Assembly (NCBI GenBank): GCA_937944975.1
Contig: CALEBF010000010.1
Location: 1-53,690, forward strand
Length of the DNA stretch: 53,690 nt
From: an uncultured Mycoplasmatota bacterium
GTDB taxonomy: Bacteria; Bacillota_I; Bacilli_A; RF39; UBA660
Direction of reading: 5' to 3'
In this document: piece by piece, positions 14,326 to 22,769 of the stretch
Position numbering within the stretch: the first letter of the stretch is position 1
Layout: each line of letters opens with the position of its first letter
Notes under the pieces: generated by a model
What the model saw: only the letters and a program-made list of their open reading frames with translations
Told to the model about the DNA's origin: nothing
Database searches by the model: none
Position numbers and translations under genes: made by a program

Positions 14326-16221
14326 ATGGATTATGAAGTTATTGTAGTAGGGGGAGGACATGCTGGATGCGAAGCTGCTCTTGCTTGTGCTCGAAAAGGA
14401 CATAAAACATTATTAGCAACGGGAAATATTCAAAATATCGCTGATATGCCATGTAATCCATCCATTGGAGGAAGTGCCAAGGGAATTGTAGTTCGTGAAA
14501 TCGATGCATTAGGTGGAGAGATGGGAATCAATGCAGATAAATCGTTGATTCAAATGAAAATGTTAAATAGTAAAAAAGGACCAGCAGTACGTGCATTACG
14601 TGCTCAGGCAGATAAGATAACGTATCCTGAAGAAATGAGAAAAACATTATTTCATCAAGAAAATTTAACAGTATTAGAATGCATGGTGGAAGATTTAATC
14701 GTTGAAGATCATTGTGCTAAAGGAGTTATTTTAGACGATGGTACGAAAATCACAAGTAAAAAGGTGATCTTGACGACGGGGACTTATTTAAAGGCCGATA
14801 TCCTAGTAGGAGATACGCGAAGAAGAGAAGGTCCTCATGGAGAAAAGCCTAGTAATCATTTAAGTGATTGTTTGAAAGATCTTGGCTTTAGAATTATTCG
14901 ATTGAAAACAGGGACTCCTCAACGAATTCTAAAAAGTAGCATCGATTTTTCCGTAACACAGGAGGAAAAAGGAGATAGTGTATATCATACATTTAGTCAT
15001 GATTGTGAACCATTTTACGATATAAATGATCAAATTTCTTGCTATTTAGTTTATACAACTGAAAAAACTCATCAAATTATACGTGATCATTTACATGAAT
15101 CAAGTATGTATGGAGGACTTGATGATATCGAAGGAATTGGACCTAGATATTGTCCATCGATCGAAGATAAAATTGTTCGTTTTGCCGACAAAGAAAGACA
15201 TCAACTGTTTTTAGAACCGGAAAGTAGATATATGGATGAAATATATATTCAAGGTTTTTCGACCAGCATGCCATATAATGTACAGGAAGAAATGGTACAC
15301 TCTTTAAAAGGGTTAGAGCATGCAGTGATTAAAAGATACGCTTATGCGATCGAATATGATGCAATTTATCCAACACAATTAAAACCAACATTGGAAACAA
15401 AATTGATTGAAAATTTATATACAGCTGGTCAAATTAATGGTACCAGTGGATATGAAGAAGCCGCTTGTCAAGGGTTAATGGCAGGAATTAATGCCTCATT
15501 ATCATTGGAAGATAAAGATCCACTTGTTTTAAAACGGAATGATGCTTATATTGGTGTATTAATTGACGATTTAGTCACAAAGGGAGTTAGGGATCCTTAT
15601 CGACTTTTGACATCTCGTGCAGAATATCGTTTACTGCTGAGAAGTGATAATGCTGACTTAAGACTGAGGGAATATGGGTATCAAGTAGGATTGATAAACG
15701 AGGAAAAATATAAAAATTATTGTCAAAAGAAACAGAAAATTGAAGAGTTAACAAACTATTTGAAAGAAAATAAAGTAACTCCTACAAGGAAAGTAAATGA
15801 TTATCTGAAATCGATACCAAGTACCGAATTGAAAGACGGAATTAGTTTATATAATTTGTTAAAAAGACCTGAAATTACAATGCAACATATAGAACATTTT
15901 ATAGAAATACCATATACAGCTGAGATTCAAGAACAGGTCCTTATTCATAATAAATATGAAGGGTATATTTTAAAAGCTCAAAAAGAAGCAGAAAAAATGA
16001 TACGTTTAGAAGCTAAAAAAATTCCAGAAAATATCGATTATGATAAAATTGTAAATATTGCAAGTGAAGCGAGACAAAAATTAAAAGAAGTTCGTCCAAC
16101 TTCAATTGGACAAGCTATTCGAATTAGTGGGGTAAACCCATCTGATATTTCCATTTTAATGGTATATTTAAAAAAAGGTGGTAGTGATGAAAGAACAAGA
16201 ATTTATTCAGGAACTAAGTAA
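14326..16221 (+). CDS. mnmG: tRNA uridine-5-carboxymethylaminomethyl modification enzyme MnmG
   Basis: FAD-dependent partner of MnmE in modification of tRNA wobble uridine. It has 631 residues, normal for the family. The FAD-binding motif is VIVVGGGHAGCEAA at the very start. Further marks are MPCNPSIGGSAKG (near 42), TGTYLKADILVGD, the second nucleotide motif region near 370 (LYTAGQINGTSGYEEAACQG), and RAEYRLLLRSDNADLRL. The ATG at 14326 is preferred over a GTG nine bases earlier because AGGAG lies ten bases before it. It overlaps rsmG by 35 bases. Confidence 0.96.
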   Translation: MDYEVIVVGGGHAGCEAALACARKGHKTLLATGNIQNIADMPCNPSIGGSAKGIVVREIDALGGEMGINADKSLIQMKMLNSKKGPAVRALRAQADKITYPEEMRKTLFHQENLTVLECMVEDLIVEDHCAKGVILDDGTKITSKKVILTTGTYLKADILVGDTRRREGPHGEKPSNHLSDCLKDLGFRIIRLKTGTPQRILKSSIDFSVTQEEKGDSVYHTFSHDCEPFYDINDQISCYLVYTTEKTHQIIRDHLHESSMYGGLDDIEGIGPRYCPSIEDKIVRFADKERHQLFLEPESRYMDEIYIQGFSTSMPYNVQEEMVHSLKGLEHAVIKRYAYAIEYDAIYPTQLKPTLETKLIENLYTAGQINGTSGYEEAACQGLMAGINASLSLEDKDPLVLKRNDAYIGVLIDDLVTKGVRDPYRLLTSRAEYRLLLRSDNADLRLREYGYQVGLINEEKYKNYCQKKQKIEELTNYLKENKVTPTRKVNDYLKSIPSTELKDGISLYNLLKRPEITMQHIEHFIEIPYTAEIQEQVLIHNKYEGYILKAQKEAEKMIRLEAKKIPENIDYDKIVNIASEARQKLKEVRPTSIGQAIRISGVNPSDISILMVYLKKGGSDERTRIYSGTK

Positions 16222-16891
16222 AATTAATATCACACCGACGGACTTACAATTAAAGCAATTAGAGAACTATTATGAGCTTTTAATTGAATGGAATAAAGTG
16301 ATGAATTTAACAGGAATTACAGAGAAGGATCAAGTGTATTTGAAACATTTTTATGATAGTGCTACTCTTGCTTCTGTAATCGATCTCAAGAATGAAAAGA
16401 ACTTATGTGATGTAGGAACGGGAGCTGGATTTCCAGGAATTGTAATAAAAATATTATTTCCCAATTTGAAAGTAGTATTAATAGATTCTCTACAAAAAAG
16501 AGTTAATTTTTTAAATCAAGTCATTCAAGAATTAGATCTTAAAAATATAGAAGTATATCATGCAAGGGCAGAGGAATTTGCGCAAAATCATAGAGAAGAA
16601 TTCGATGTTGTAACAGCTCGTGCTGTTGCATCATTACCTGTACTTTTAGAATATTGTGTGCCACTTGTAAAAGTTGGGAAATATTTTATTCCGATGAAAG
16701 CTTCAATAGAAGAAGAGTTGGTATTATCTTCTAAAGCAATGAAAATATTAAAAGTAGAAATAGAGAAATTGAAAAAGTTTGAATTGCCATTTGAGAAAAG
16801 CTTACGATCTATTCTTAAATTAAAAAAAGTAGGAGAAACAAGTAAAAAATATCCCAGAAAATATAGTGAAATAAAGAAAAGACCATTATAG
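16187..16891 (+). CDS. rsmG: 16S rRNA (guanine527-N7)-methyltransferase RsmG
   Basis: SAM-dependent methyltransferase for G527 of 16S rRNA; loss in other bacteria gives low-level streptomycin resistance. The 234 residues show LIEWNKVMNLTGI (near 30), the SAM-binding DVGTGAGFPGIVIKI (near 71), and VVTARAVASLPVLLEY (near 140). The ATG at 16187 is used rather than upstream GTGs because AAAGGTGG stands about eight bases before it. The last codons fold into the terminator. Two copies of the TATTTCCCAA/TTGGGAAATA motif fall inside the gene (16455 and 16674). Gene order mnmE-mnmG-rsmG-noc is as in Bacillus. Confidence 0.95.
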   Translation: MKEQEFIQELSKINITPTDLQLKQLENYYELLIEWNKVMNLTGITEKDQVYLKHFYDSATLASVIDLKNEKNLCDVGTGAGFPGIVIKILFPNLKVVLIDSLQKRVNFLNQVIQELDLKNIEVYHARAEEFAQNHREEFDVVTARAVASLPVLLEYCVPLVKVGKYFIPMKASIEEELVLSSKAMKILKVEIEKLKKFELPFEKSLRSILKLKKVGETSKKYPRKYSEIKKRPL

Positions 16892-16901
16892 GTCTTTTTT
16901 T
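16877..16901 (+). terminator. rsmG terminator
   Basis: AAAGACC and GGTCTTT pair around ATTATA, followed by a T tract. The stem includes the last codons and stop of rsmG. Confidence 0.85.
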
Positions 16902-16950
16902 GGGAAATAAATTTAAAATATTTCCCAAAATACATTGTAATATTTCCCAA
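16900..16950. promoter_or_regulatory. triple TATTTCCCAA operator-like cluster before noc
   Basis: TTGGGAAATA at 16900-16909 and TATTTCCCAA at 16919-16928 and 16941-16950 are three exact copies of one 10-mer, the first two as a divergent inverted repeat with a nine-base spacer and the last two as a direct repeat 22 bases apart. The third copy fills the spacer of the noc promoter. Each contains the half-site of the Bacillus Noc-binding palindrome ATTTCCCGGGAAAT. Inference: autoregulation by Noc or control by a related protein. Confidence 0.55.
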
Positions 16951-16963
16951 AGCAATGTATAAT
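16935..16963 (+). promoter_or_regulatory. noc promoter
   Basis: TTGTAA (16935-16940), 17 bases, TATAAT (16958-16963). The hexamers are embedded in the inverted repeat ATACATTG/CAATGTAT and flank the motif copy at 16941-16950. Confidence 0.75.
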
Positions 16964-16991
16964 GTTACTAGAATAAAAGGGGCGTTGTAGG

Positions 16992-18995
16992 ATGAATGAA
17001 GAACGTAAAGTAGTACAATTAAACGTTGATGATATATTACCTAATAGGTTTCAACCGAGAATAAAATTTAATGAAGATGCGATTTTGGAATTGTCCGAAT
17101 CTATTAAAGAACATGGTGTCATTCAACCTATCGTGGTACGTCAAATAGATGATAAATATGAAATAATTGCTGGTGAGAGAAGATATAAAGCAAGCCTAAT
17201 GGCGGGAAAACAAACAATTCCAGCAATTATTACTGATTTAAATGATCGTGATAGTGCAGAAGTTGCTTTAATTGAGAATGTACAACGTAAAGATTTGACG
17301 CCGATCGAAGAGGCGGTTTCATACAAAAAAATTCTAGATATGGGGTATTTGACTCAGGAAGCATTGGCAGATAAATTGGGAAAAACCCAGTCGACGATCG
17401 CAAATAAATTAAGATTGCTCAATTTGGATGAAGATGTTCAAGAAGCGTTATTGGAAGAACAAATTTCGGAAAGACACGCAAGATCATTATTGCGTTTGCC
17501 GGTAGAAATGCAGGCAGAAGTTGCACATAAAATAATTCAAGATAGAATGACTGTGCGAAAGACAGATGAATATATTAAAAAAATATTAGCAGAGAGAGAA
17601 ACTCCAAAAAATCTCAAACCAAAAGGGGTTACTGTAAAATTAAAGGTGGAACCAGTTTCACAAGATACTATAGAAAAAATAAAAGAAGAAAAGGCGGGAG
17701 TAAATATGAATGGAACACAAAATATGAATAACAATGGATTACCACAACAACCAATTATAGAAGAAATAGAGGATGTTATTCCACAAACACCAGTAACAAA
17801 TAATCCTGGATTTATGGATGTAGATAAAATAGAACAACAAGCAGCAGATATCAATGTCCAACGACCAACGGTTAATATGGATGAACTTTTAAAGAGTGAT
17901 CCTCAAATACAACCACAATCTCAAGTTGTATCTACACCATCAATGATATCAAATGACGATGATGATGACGACGATAATGCAGAAAGCTTATTGCGTCCAG
18001 GTAAATTTTTTACGTTTGCGGATATGGAAAAAACAGAGTCTGCTCCAAAGGAAGAACCTGCTCCAGCAGTAAATCCTTTATTTCAAGAGCCAGCTCCAAT
18101 GCCAATTGTTCAACAAACACCATCAGCGCCTACAGCATTTGGATCAGAGCCAACAAAATCTTCTGCAGATACTTTTGATTTTGATCAATTCTTTAAAACG
18201 ACATCATCACCACAACCTGTACAAGAAACCAAAGTATCTAATCTTGAACAAACACAAACAATTCCAATCATTACACCAGAAACATTGCATCCTGAAATGG
18301 CAAATAACAATGAAATGAATACGCAAAATATAGCAGTGGAAACTCCATCTAATATCACATTTAATGGAGTACCAAATGTAGAAGATGTGTTAGAAGAACC
18401 AGAGGAATTAGATTTAACAGGAATTCAACTACAGACAGAACCAGAGGTCAAACCTGAAGTTTCACCAGCAAGTTCAACATCATCACAGAATAATTTTTTC
18501 CAATTTGGTTTTGATCAACCAGCACCTACTATGGCTCCACAGCCAACAGTAGAGCTTGTTCAAGAGCAAAAAGTAGAACCTGTGATGCCACAAGAACCAA
18601 TTGCTCCAGTTTCTCCTGTACAACCTGTAGAATCGACTGCACCAAGTAATAATGGAATCGTTGAGATCAATCCATTTGGACCTGCTCCAACGATGCCAAC
18701 ATCAAATGTAACTCCAGAGAAACCACAACCAGTAGAACCAGTAACTCCGGCTACTCCTGTACAGCCTATGTCAATGCCAGAGTCTAATACAATGACTGAG
18801 ACAATAAAGGAACAACCTATTTCAGTTCCTCAATCACAGCCAACGCAGACGTATGTGGCAGGAGATTTAAAGATGGTTATTAATACAATTAGAGAATGTG
18901 CAGCAACAATAGAAAAATACGGTTTCATGGTAGATACAGAAGAATTAGATTTCGAAGATACATATGAAGTAACATTTAAAATTGAGAAGAAGTAA
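16992..18995 (+). CDS. noc: nucleoid occlusion protein Noc with a long disordered linker
   Basis: ParB/Noc-family DNA-binding CTPase that in Bacillus keeps the division septum off the nucleoid. Residues 1-108 form the CTP-binding domain with GERRYKA (61-67) and ENVQR (95-99). The helix-turn-helix region (about 120-200) has Gln133, Lys139, Asn144 and Arg161 at the four positions that separate Noc (Q, K, K, R) from ParB; three match Noc. The last 42 residues (LKMVINTIRE onward) resemble the Noc C-terminal dimer domain. Between them lie about 400 residues rich in Pro, Gln, Thr and Glu with an Asp run near 322 and repeated Phe-rich patches such as FDFDQFF. Bacillus Noc has 283 residues and an N-terminal amphipathic membrane helix; that helix is absent here. 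AAGGGG precedes the start. It lies beside rsmG as in Bacillus. Confidence 0.85.
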   Translation: MNEERKVVQLNVDDILPNRFQPRIKFNEDAILELSESIKEHGVIQPIVVRQIDDKYEIIAGERRYKASLMAGKQTIPAIITDLNDRDSAEVALIENVQRKDLTPIEEAVSYKKILDMGYLTQEALADKLGKTQSTIANKLRLLNLDEDVQEALLEEQISERHARSLLRLPVEMQAEVAHKIIQDRMTVRKTDEYIKKILAERETPKNLKPKGVTVKLKVEPVSQDTIEKIKEEKAGVNMNGTQNMNNNGLPQQPIIEEIEDVIPQTPVTNNPGFMDVDKIEQQAADINVQRPTVNMDELLKSDPQIQPQSQVVSTPSMISNDDDDDDDNAESLLRPGKFFTFADMEKTESAPKEEPAPAVNPLFQEPAPMPIVQQTPSAPTAFGSEPTKSSADTFDFDQFFKTTSSPQPVQETKVSNLEQTQTIPIITPETLHPEMANNNEMNTQNIAVETPSNITFNGVPNVEDVLEEPEELDLTGIQLQTEPEVKPEVSPASSTSSQNNFFQFGFDQPAPTMAPQPTVELVQEQKVEPVMPQEPIAPVSPVQPVESTAPSNNGIVEINPFGPAPTMPTSNVTPEKPQPVEPVTPATPVQPMSMPESNTMTETIKEQPISVPQSQPTQTYVAGDLKMVINTIRECAATIEKYGFMVDTEELDFEDTYEVTFKIEKK

Positions 18996-19008
18996 ACTTC
19001 TCTTTTTT
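18984..19008 (+). terminator. noc terminator
   Basis: GAGAAG and CTTCTC pair around a seven-base loop containing the stop codon, followed by TTTTTT. Confidence 0.7.
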
Positions 19009-19030
19009 GTTAGTAACATATTCTTTAGTA

Positions 19031-19039
19031 TGTTATAAT
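19031..19039 (+). promoter_or_regulatory. promoter of the GH25 gene (extended -10)
   Basis: TGTTATAAT gives a perfect -10 with TG extension, 24 bases before the start. No good -35 is present. Confidence 0.55.
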
Positions 19040-19062
19040 AAACATATCATTTGGAGGAATAT

Positions 19063-20280
19063 ATGGAAAATATAAAGAAACATAAATTATGTATTATCGT
19101 AATAACTTTGTTATGTTCCATCGTCATTATAATGTTTTTAATATGGATTTATCACTATTTGCGTATAAAAAACGCAAGAATAGAAGTGGTTTTAAAAACT
19201 AATCTAACTGCTGAATTTACGGAAGAGAGAAAGGTTTCGGATTTTATAGATAGTATCAATGGAAACATAATAGATGATTATGTAATTGATACAACATCGT
19301 TAGGAAAAAAAGAAATCAAGTTTCAATTTAAAAACGATCAAAATATAATTGTTCCTTATGAATATGAAATAGAAGTCATCGATACAGTTCAGCCTGTTGT
19401 TTGGTTGAGTAATGTATATCAGGTAACGAAAGGGTCTAATATAAATTTAACAGATAAAATTTTATGTGGAGATAACCAAGATAACAAACCAAAATGTACA
19501 GTGGAAGGAAATTATGATCTTAATACAGCAGGAGATTATCCACTTGTATTTAAAGCGGAAGATAAGAGTGGAAATATAACTGAAAAACAATTTATTTTAC
19601 GTGTCATAGAGCCAAGCAATACAAATGCCCCACGTACTACTGCAGAACCAACATATACAGATTTCAATCAAGCCAAAAATCAATATAAAACAGATAAAAC
19701 TCAAATAGGAATTGATGTTTCAGGATGGCAAGGAGAAATTGATTTTGAAAAAATCAAAAATGCAGGTGTTGAATTTATTATGATTCGTGTTGGTGGTACA
19801 AGAGGTACAAATGGTGAATACTTTGTCGATAAGCATTTTAAAAGAAATATCGAAGAAGCCAATAAATATGGAATTAAAGCAGGAATTTATTTCTATTCAT
19901 ATGCTAATTCTAAAGAAAGTGCTATTAAAGATGCTAAATGGGTGATAAAACAAATTAAAGATTATGATATCGATTTACCAATTGCTTTTGACTGGGAAGA
20001 ATGGGCATATTTTAATAATTATAATTTAAGCTTTTTCGGATTGACGAGCATGGCAGAATCATTTCTAGAAACAATAGAAGATGCTGGATATGAAGGAATG
20101 TTATATAGTAGTAAGTCTTATTTAGAAAGTGTATGGTTGCCTACGAAGTATGATATATGGCTAGCGCATTATACAAATCAAACAAATTATCAAGGAAAAT
20201 ATAAATTATGGCAATTATGCGAAAATGGGAAGATCGATGGAATCGAAGGTGCGGTAGATATTGATGTGATGTATGAATAA
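19063..20280 (+). CDS. membrane-anchored GH25 lysozyme
   Basis: Peptidoglycan muramidase of glycoside hydrolase family 25, 405 residues. A cytoplasmic basic tip and one membrane helix (about 8-30) anchor it. Residues about 40-180 look like two beta-rich Ig-like domains (ending KQFILRVIEP). A Thr/Pro linker follows, and the catalytic domain runs from about 210 with GIDVSGWQG, IAFDWEEW (Asp and Glu of the DxE catalytic pair), and ends DIDVMYE. GGAGG lies five bases before the ATG at 19063; an earlier TTG would overlap that site. It stands alone between noc and an uncharacterised gene. Likely role: wall remodelling at the cell surface. Confidence 0.88.
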   Translation: MENIKKHKLCIIVITLLCSIVIIMFLIWIYHYLRIKNARIEVVLKTNLTAEFTEERKVSDFIDSINGNIIDDYVIDTTSLGKKEIKFQFKNDQNIIVPYEYEIEVIDTVQPVVWLSNVYQVTKGSNINLTDKILCGDNQDNKPKCTVEGNYDLNTAGDYPLVFKAEDKSGNITEKQFILRVIEPSNTNAPRTTAEPTYTDFNQAKNQYKTDKTQIGIDVSGWQGEIDFEKIKNAGVEFIMIRVGGTRGTNGEYFVDKHFKRNIEEANKYGIKAGIYFYSYANSKESAIKDAKWVIKQIKDYDIDLPIAFDWEEWAYFNNYNLSFFGLTSMAESFLETIEDAGYEGMLYSSKSYLESVWLPTKYDIWLAHYTNQTNYQGKYKLWQLCENGKIDGIEGAVDIDVMYE

Positions 20281-20403
20281 TTATCATCTTGTAAAATTGA
20301 TGTGTATAAATTAGTAAATAACTAAAAAAAATAGGAATTTTGGAATAAATATAGTATAATTAATACGATAACATAAAAGTAGAATACAGAAAGTGAGGAA
20401 GTT

Positions 20404-21189
20404 ATGATTACATTACAACATTCGTTAGTAACAGCAGTATATCTGGATAGCGAAGAAAAAAATAGATTCGAATTAGAAATTCCATATGTTTTAATTCCAG
20501 ATGCAATTAGAGCGTATATTGGAGAGCGAAAAGGGTGTCATTTTGAAAGAAACGAAGCCAAAACCGAGACATCGTGGTATCAATATCCTGAATCACTAAA
20601 GGCTTTAACAAAAGAAATTGCATGTGCTCAGCCTAGTTATATTGCACCTTTTAGAAAATGTGTTTTAGGAGAAGAGACAGATGTAGAAGAATTTGAAAAA
20701 AGAAATTCTCATTTGTCTAATATGTATTATTATGGTGTGAAAAAACATTTAACGCAAGACTATTTATTCGATAAAAAAATTAGAGAGTGGATTGATTGTA
20801 CCAAAATGTATGATGATCAATTTATATACCAAAATCAAGTATATAATGGTGCAGAAATAAGAAAGAAAATTGCAGAAATAGAATATTATGGATTATATAT
20901 TTTAAGTTATATTGCACATCAAAATAAAGAGATTGTTGCAAATCAAAATTGGTTTTTTGAAAATGTTAAGCAACCTTTAGATAGAGAATATCCACAAGAA
21001 TTATCAGATAGTGCCTATAAATATATGGTAATACCAGAAAAAATAAATGATTGGATTACAAATCAAGATTGGACACATTTAAATGAAGGACCAATTTCAT
21101 TTCAAGAATATTACAATTTTTATGAAGAAGTTGGTCAAGCAATGAGAAGTATAGATTATGAACGCAAAGAAAATAGTAAACTAAGATAA
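20404..21189 (+). CDS. uncharacterised protein, HLTQD family
   Basis: A 261-residue soluble protein with no signal peptide or membrane helix; I cannot assign a function. It has an early segment FELEIPYVLIPDAIRAYIGERKG (split here as FELEIPYVLIP and DAIRAYIG), a Trp/Tyr/Pro patch (TSWYQYPESL), and a central YYGVKKHLTQDYLFDKKIREWID region whose spaced His and Asp residues could bind metal. The C-terminal part is helical with PISFQEYYNFYEEV. Length and codon use are like the neighbours. GAGGAAG precedes the start, and TATAAT at 20355-20360 is the likely -10. The last codons take part in a long terminator hairpin. It may be a hydrolase, judged only from the His/Asp pattern. Confidence 0.7.
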   Translation: MITLQHSLVTAVYLDSEEKNRFELEIPYVLIPDAIRAYIGERKGCHFERNEAKTETSWYQYPESLKALTKEIACAQPSYIAPFRKCVLGEETDVEEFEKRNSHLSNMYYYGVKKHLTQDYLFDKKIREWIDCTKMYDDQFIYQNQVYNGAEIRKKIAEIEYYGLYILSYIAHQNKEIVANQNWFFENVKQPLDREYPQELSDSAYKYMVIPEKINDWITNQDWTHLNEGPISFQEYYNFYEEVGQAMRSIDYERKENSKLR

Positions 21190-21219
21190 TAGAATTACTA
21201 TGTTTTCTTGCGTTTTTTT
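21161..21219 (+). terminator. long terminator after the HLTQD-family gene
   Basis: AACGCAAAGAAAATAGTAA pairs with TTACTATGTTTTCTTGCGTT with two small bulges, followed by a T tract. The 5' arm lies wholly inside the coding region. Confidence 0.75.
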
Positions 21220-21237
21220 GATTAGGAGAAATTTTGT

Positions 21238-21699
21238 ATGAAGGAAAAAAGAAATTGGGATAGTCCAGAAGAAAAAGATATTTACTATGCGAAGCGAAAA
21301 AAAAGAACGAAATGGATGATATTCATTGGAATTATTATTATCATAGTAGCCATTTGCGCATTTATATGGGGACTAATGACTTTATTAGATAATTCTAAAA
21401 AGGAGTTATTAGGAGTGTGGAGTTGTGATAATGGGAATACAGTATTAGAAATTGATGAAAATCAACTTCGATTGTCTGGTCCAGACCTTACAAAAGGAAT
21501 ATCCGGTAATTATAGAGTTATGAGTTATAGTTATACTTCAAGCGAAACAAGTAGAGAGGACTGGGTATTCAAAATTAAAAATAAAGAAAAAAGAAAAAAC
21601 GGATCACATATTTCATTTTCTATGGATAGTAAGTATCCTGGATATTTATTTGTAGAGGTTGAATCAACTGAAGATCAATTGATATGTGAAAAAAGATAA
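21238..21699 (+). CDS. uncharacterised single-pass membrane protein
   Basis: A 153-residue protein with a basic cytoplasmic N-terminus (YYAKRKKRTKW), one membrane helix (about 27-50), and an outside domain of about 100 residues. That domain begins KKELLGVWSCDNGNTVLEID, and this pattern (GxW then alternating beta strands) suggests a small lipocalin-like or other beta-barrel fold. It has two Cys (near 62 and 150) that could form a disulphide. AGGAG lies nine bases before the ATG. It follows the terminator of the gene before it by 18 bases. Function unknown. Confidence 0.7.
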   Translation: MKEKRNWDSPEEKDIYYAKRKKRTKWMIFIGIIIIIVAICAFIWGLMTLLDNSKKELLGVWSCDNGNTVLEIDENQLRLSGPDLTKGISGNYRVMSYSYTSSETSREDWVFKIKNKEKRKNGSHISFSMDSKYPGYLFVEVESTEDQLICEKR

Positions 21700-21708
21700 T
21701 TTCTTTTT

Positions 21709-21783
21709 GATAAACAAAAAAAGAAGAAAATGATTTGTAAATTTTTAGTGGATCATTTATCTTCTTTTTATTTTTTGTTTATC
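21709..21783. terminator. convergent bidirectional terminator
   Basis: GATAAACAAAAAA...GAAGA...AATGAT on the left pairs, with small bulges, with ATCATTT...TCTTC...TTTTTTGTTTATC on the right, forming a long A/T-rich hairpin between two convergent genes. It reaches into the last codons of the minus-strand gene. Confidence 0.65.
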
Positions 21784-22710
21784 GATAATAAAAGATTCAG
21801 AAATATTATAATTATTCATATAATTTTCGATTCCATTAGAAGAATCCGGTAGTATGTCATAAATTTCAACACCTTCATGAATAAGAGACATGATAAAGGA
21901 TTGAAGCATTTCAAATGATAATGATGTAGGATCAATGACGATAACTTTTATTTCCTTTTGTTTCATCATCCGTTTTATATTAGATATCATTTGAAAAGAA
22001 ATTTGTCCTGGTCGTATTATTAGAAAATTATTCATTGAGCTATGAATTTCTAAATAACCATATAAATGCTGATATGTTATTTGATTATATAATGAATATA
22101 TTTGCTGTTTATGTTTTAAAAAGGGAGATAAGGAAAAGCAGGGATGATTACTGTTTGAATTCAAAAAATGAACGACAGTGTTTTTTAATGCAATCATACT
22201 TTTTTGGTATAAATTAGGATGTTTGATTAATTTATATTTGGTAAGAGGATCATCTAGATCAATAATTTTAACTTCGCCTTTTTTGGTATAAATAATGTTA
22301 TCTAGTTTATAATCTAGAGGATAAATATGGTGATTGGTAAGCTCTTCTGCATTTCTTAATAATTGTTTTACAATATCTTCTTTTTTTGAGAAAGATATAC
22401 TTTTTAAATGATATAATATATCGCCATCATAATAGGGATAACAAATTCCTGAAAATTTTTGATCGATATATAATGGTTCATAACTTAAATTGGTATATTT
22501 TAAATAGTGATTATAATATTTCATCAATCGGAATTTGATAGGGTGTGATCGTAGACAAGGATTTGGTATCATTTTATATCCGAAATCAAAGTGTGTTTTT
22601 ATTTCTGGATGATATTTTTTAAAGGCAATTTTTCCATCATGAAATACAGATCCAAATGTACCTGATGAAAGATAAGTAAAATGTTTTAAGTCTTGATCTG
22701 TAATATTCAT
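21757..22710 (-). CDS. atypical protein-kinase-like protein
   Basis: A 317-residue protein with a protein-kinase-type fold in its first 180 residues. The glycine loop is LSSGTFGSVF (near 14-23), the lysine of strand 3 is in IAFKKY, the catalytic loop reads YPLDYKLDNIIY (the Asp, Lys and Asn of D-x-K-x-x-N kept), and the metal motif reads IIDLDDP in place of DFG. So the catalytic residues seem present although the loops are short, as in small-molecule or peptide kinases. The last 130 residues are a separate alpha/beta region with KVIVIDPTSLSFEM. No membrane helix. AAAGGAG precedes the start. It is second in a two-gene unit after the amidoligase, 59 bases apart. Substrate unknown. Confidence 0.72.
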   Translation of the reverse strand: MNITDQDLKHFTYLSSGTFGSVFHDGKIAFKKYHPEIKTHFDFGYKMIPNPCLRSHPIKFRLMKYYNHYLKYTNLSYEPLYIDQKFSGICYPYYDGDILYHLKSISFSKKEDIVKQLLRNAEELTNHHIYPLDYKLDNIIYTKKGEVKIIDLDDPLTKYKLIKHPNLYQKSMIALKNTVVHFLNSNSNHPCFSLSPFLKHKQQIYSLYNQITYQHLYGYLEIHSSMNNFLIIRPGQISFQMISNIKRMMKQKEIKVIVIDPTSLSFEMLQSFIMSLIHEGVEIYDILPDSSNGIENYMNNYNISESFIIDKQKIKRR

Positions 22711-22769
22711 ATAGTAATCTCCTTTATAAAATTATTTTTGATTCGTAGTATTTATTATCGATATATTTT

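Noticed and set aside
16992..18995. Reading the gene as ParB/Spo0J or as a frameshifted fusion
   Set aside because: Three of the four DNA-contact residues and the C-terminus are Noc-like, and the gene is next to rsmG. The linker stays in one frame and ends in an intact C-terminal domain, so no frameshift is needed.
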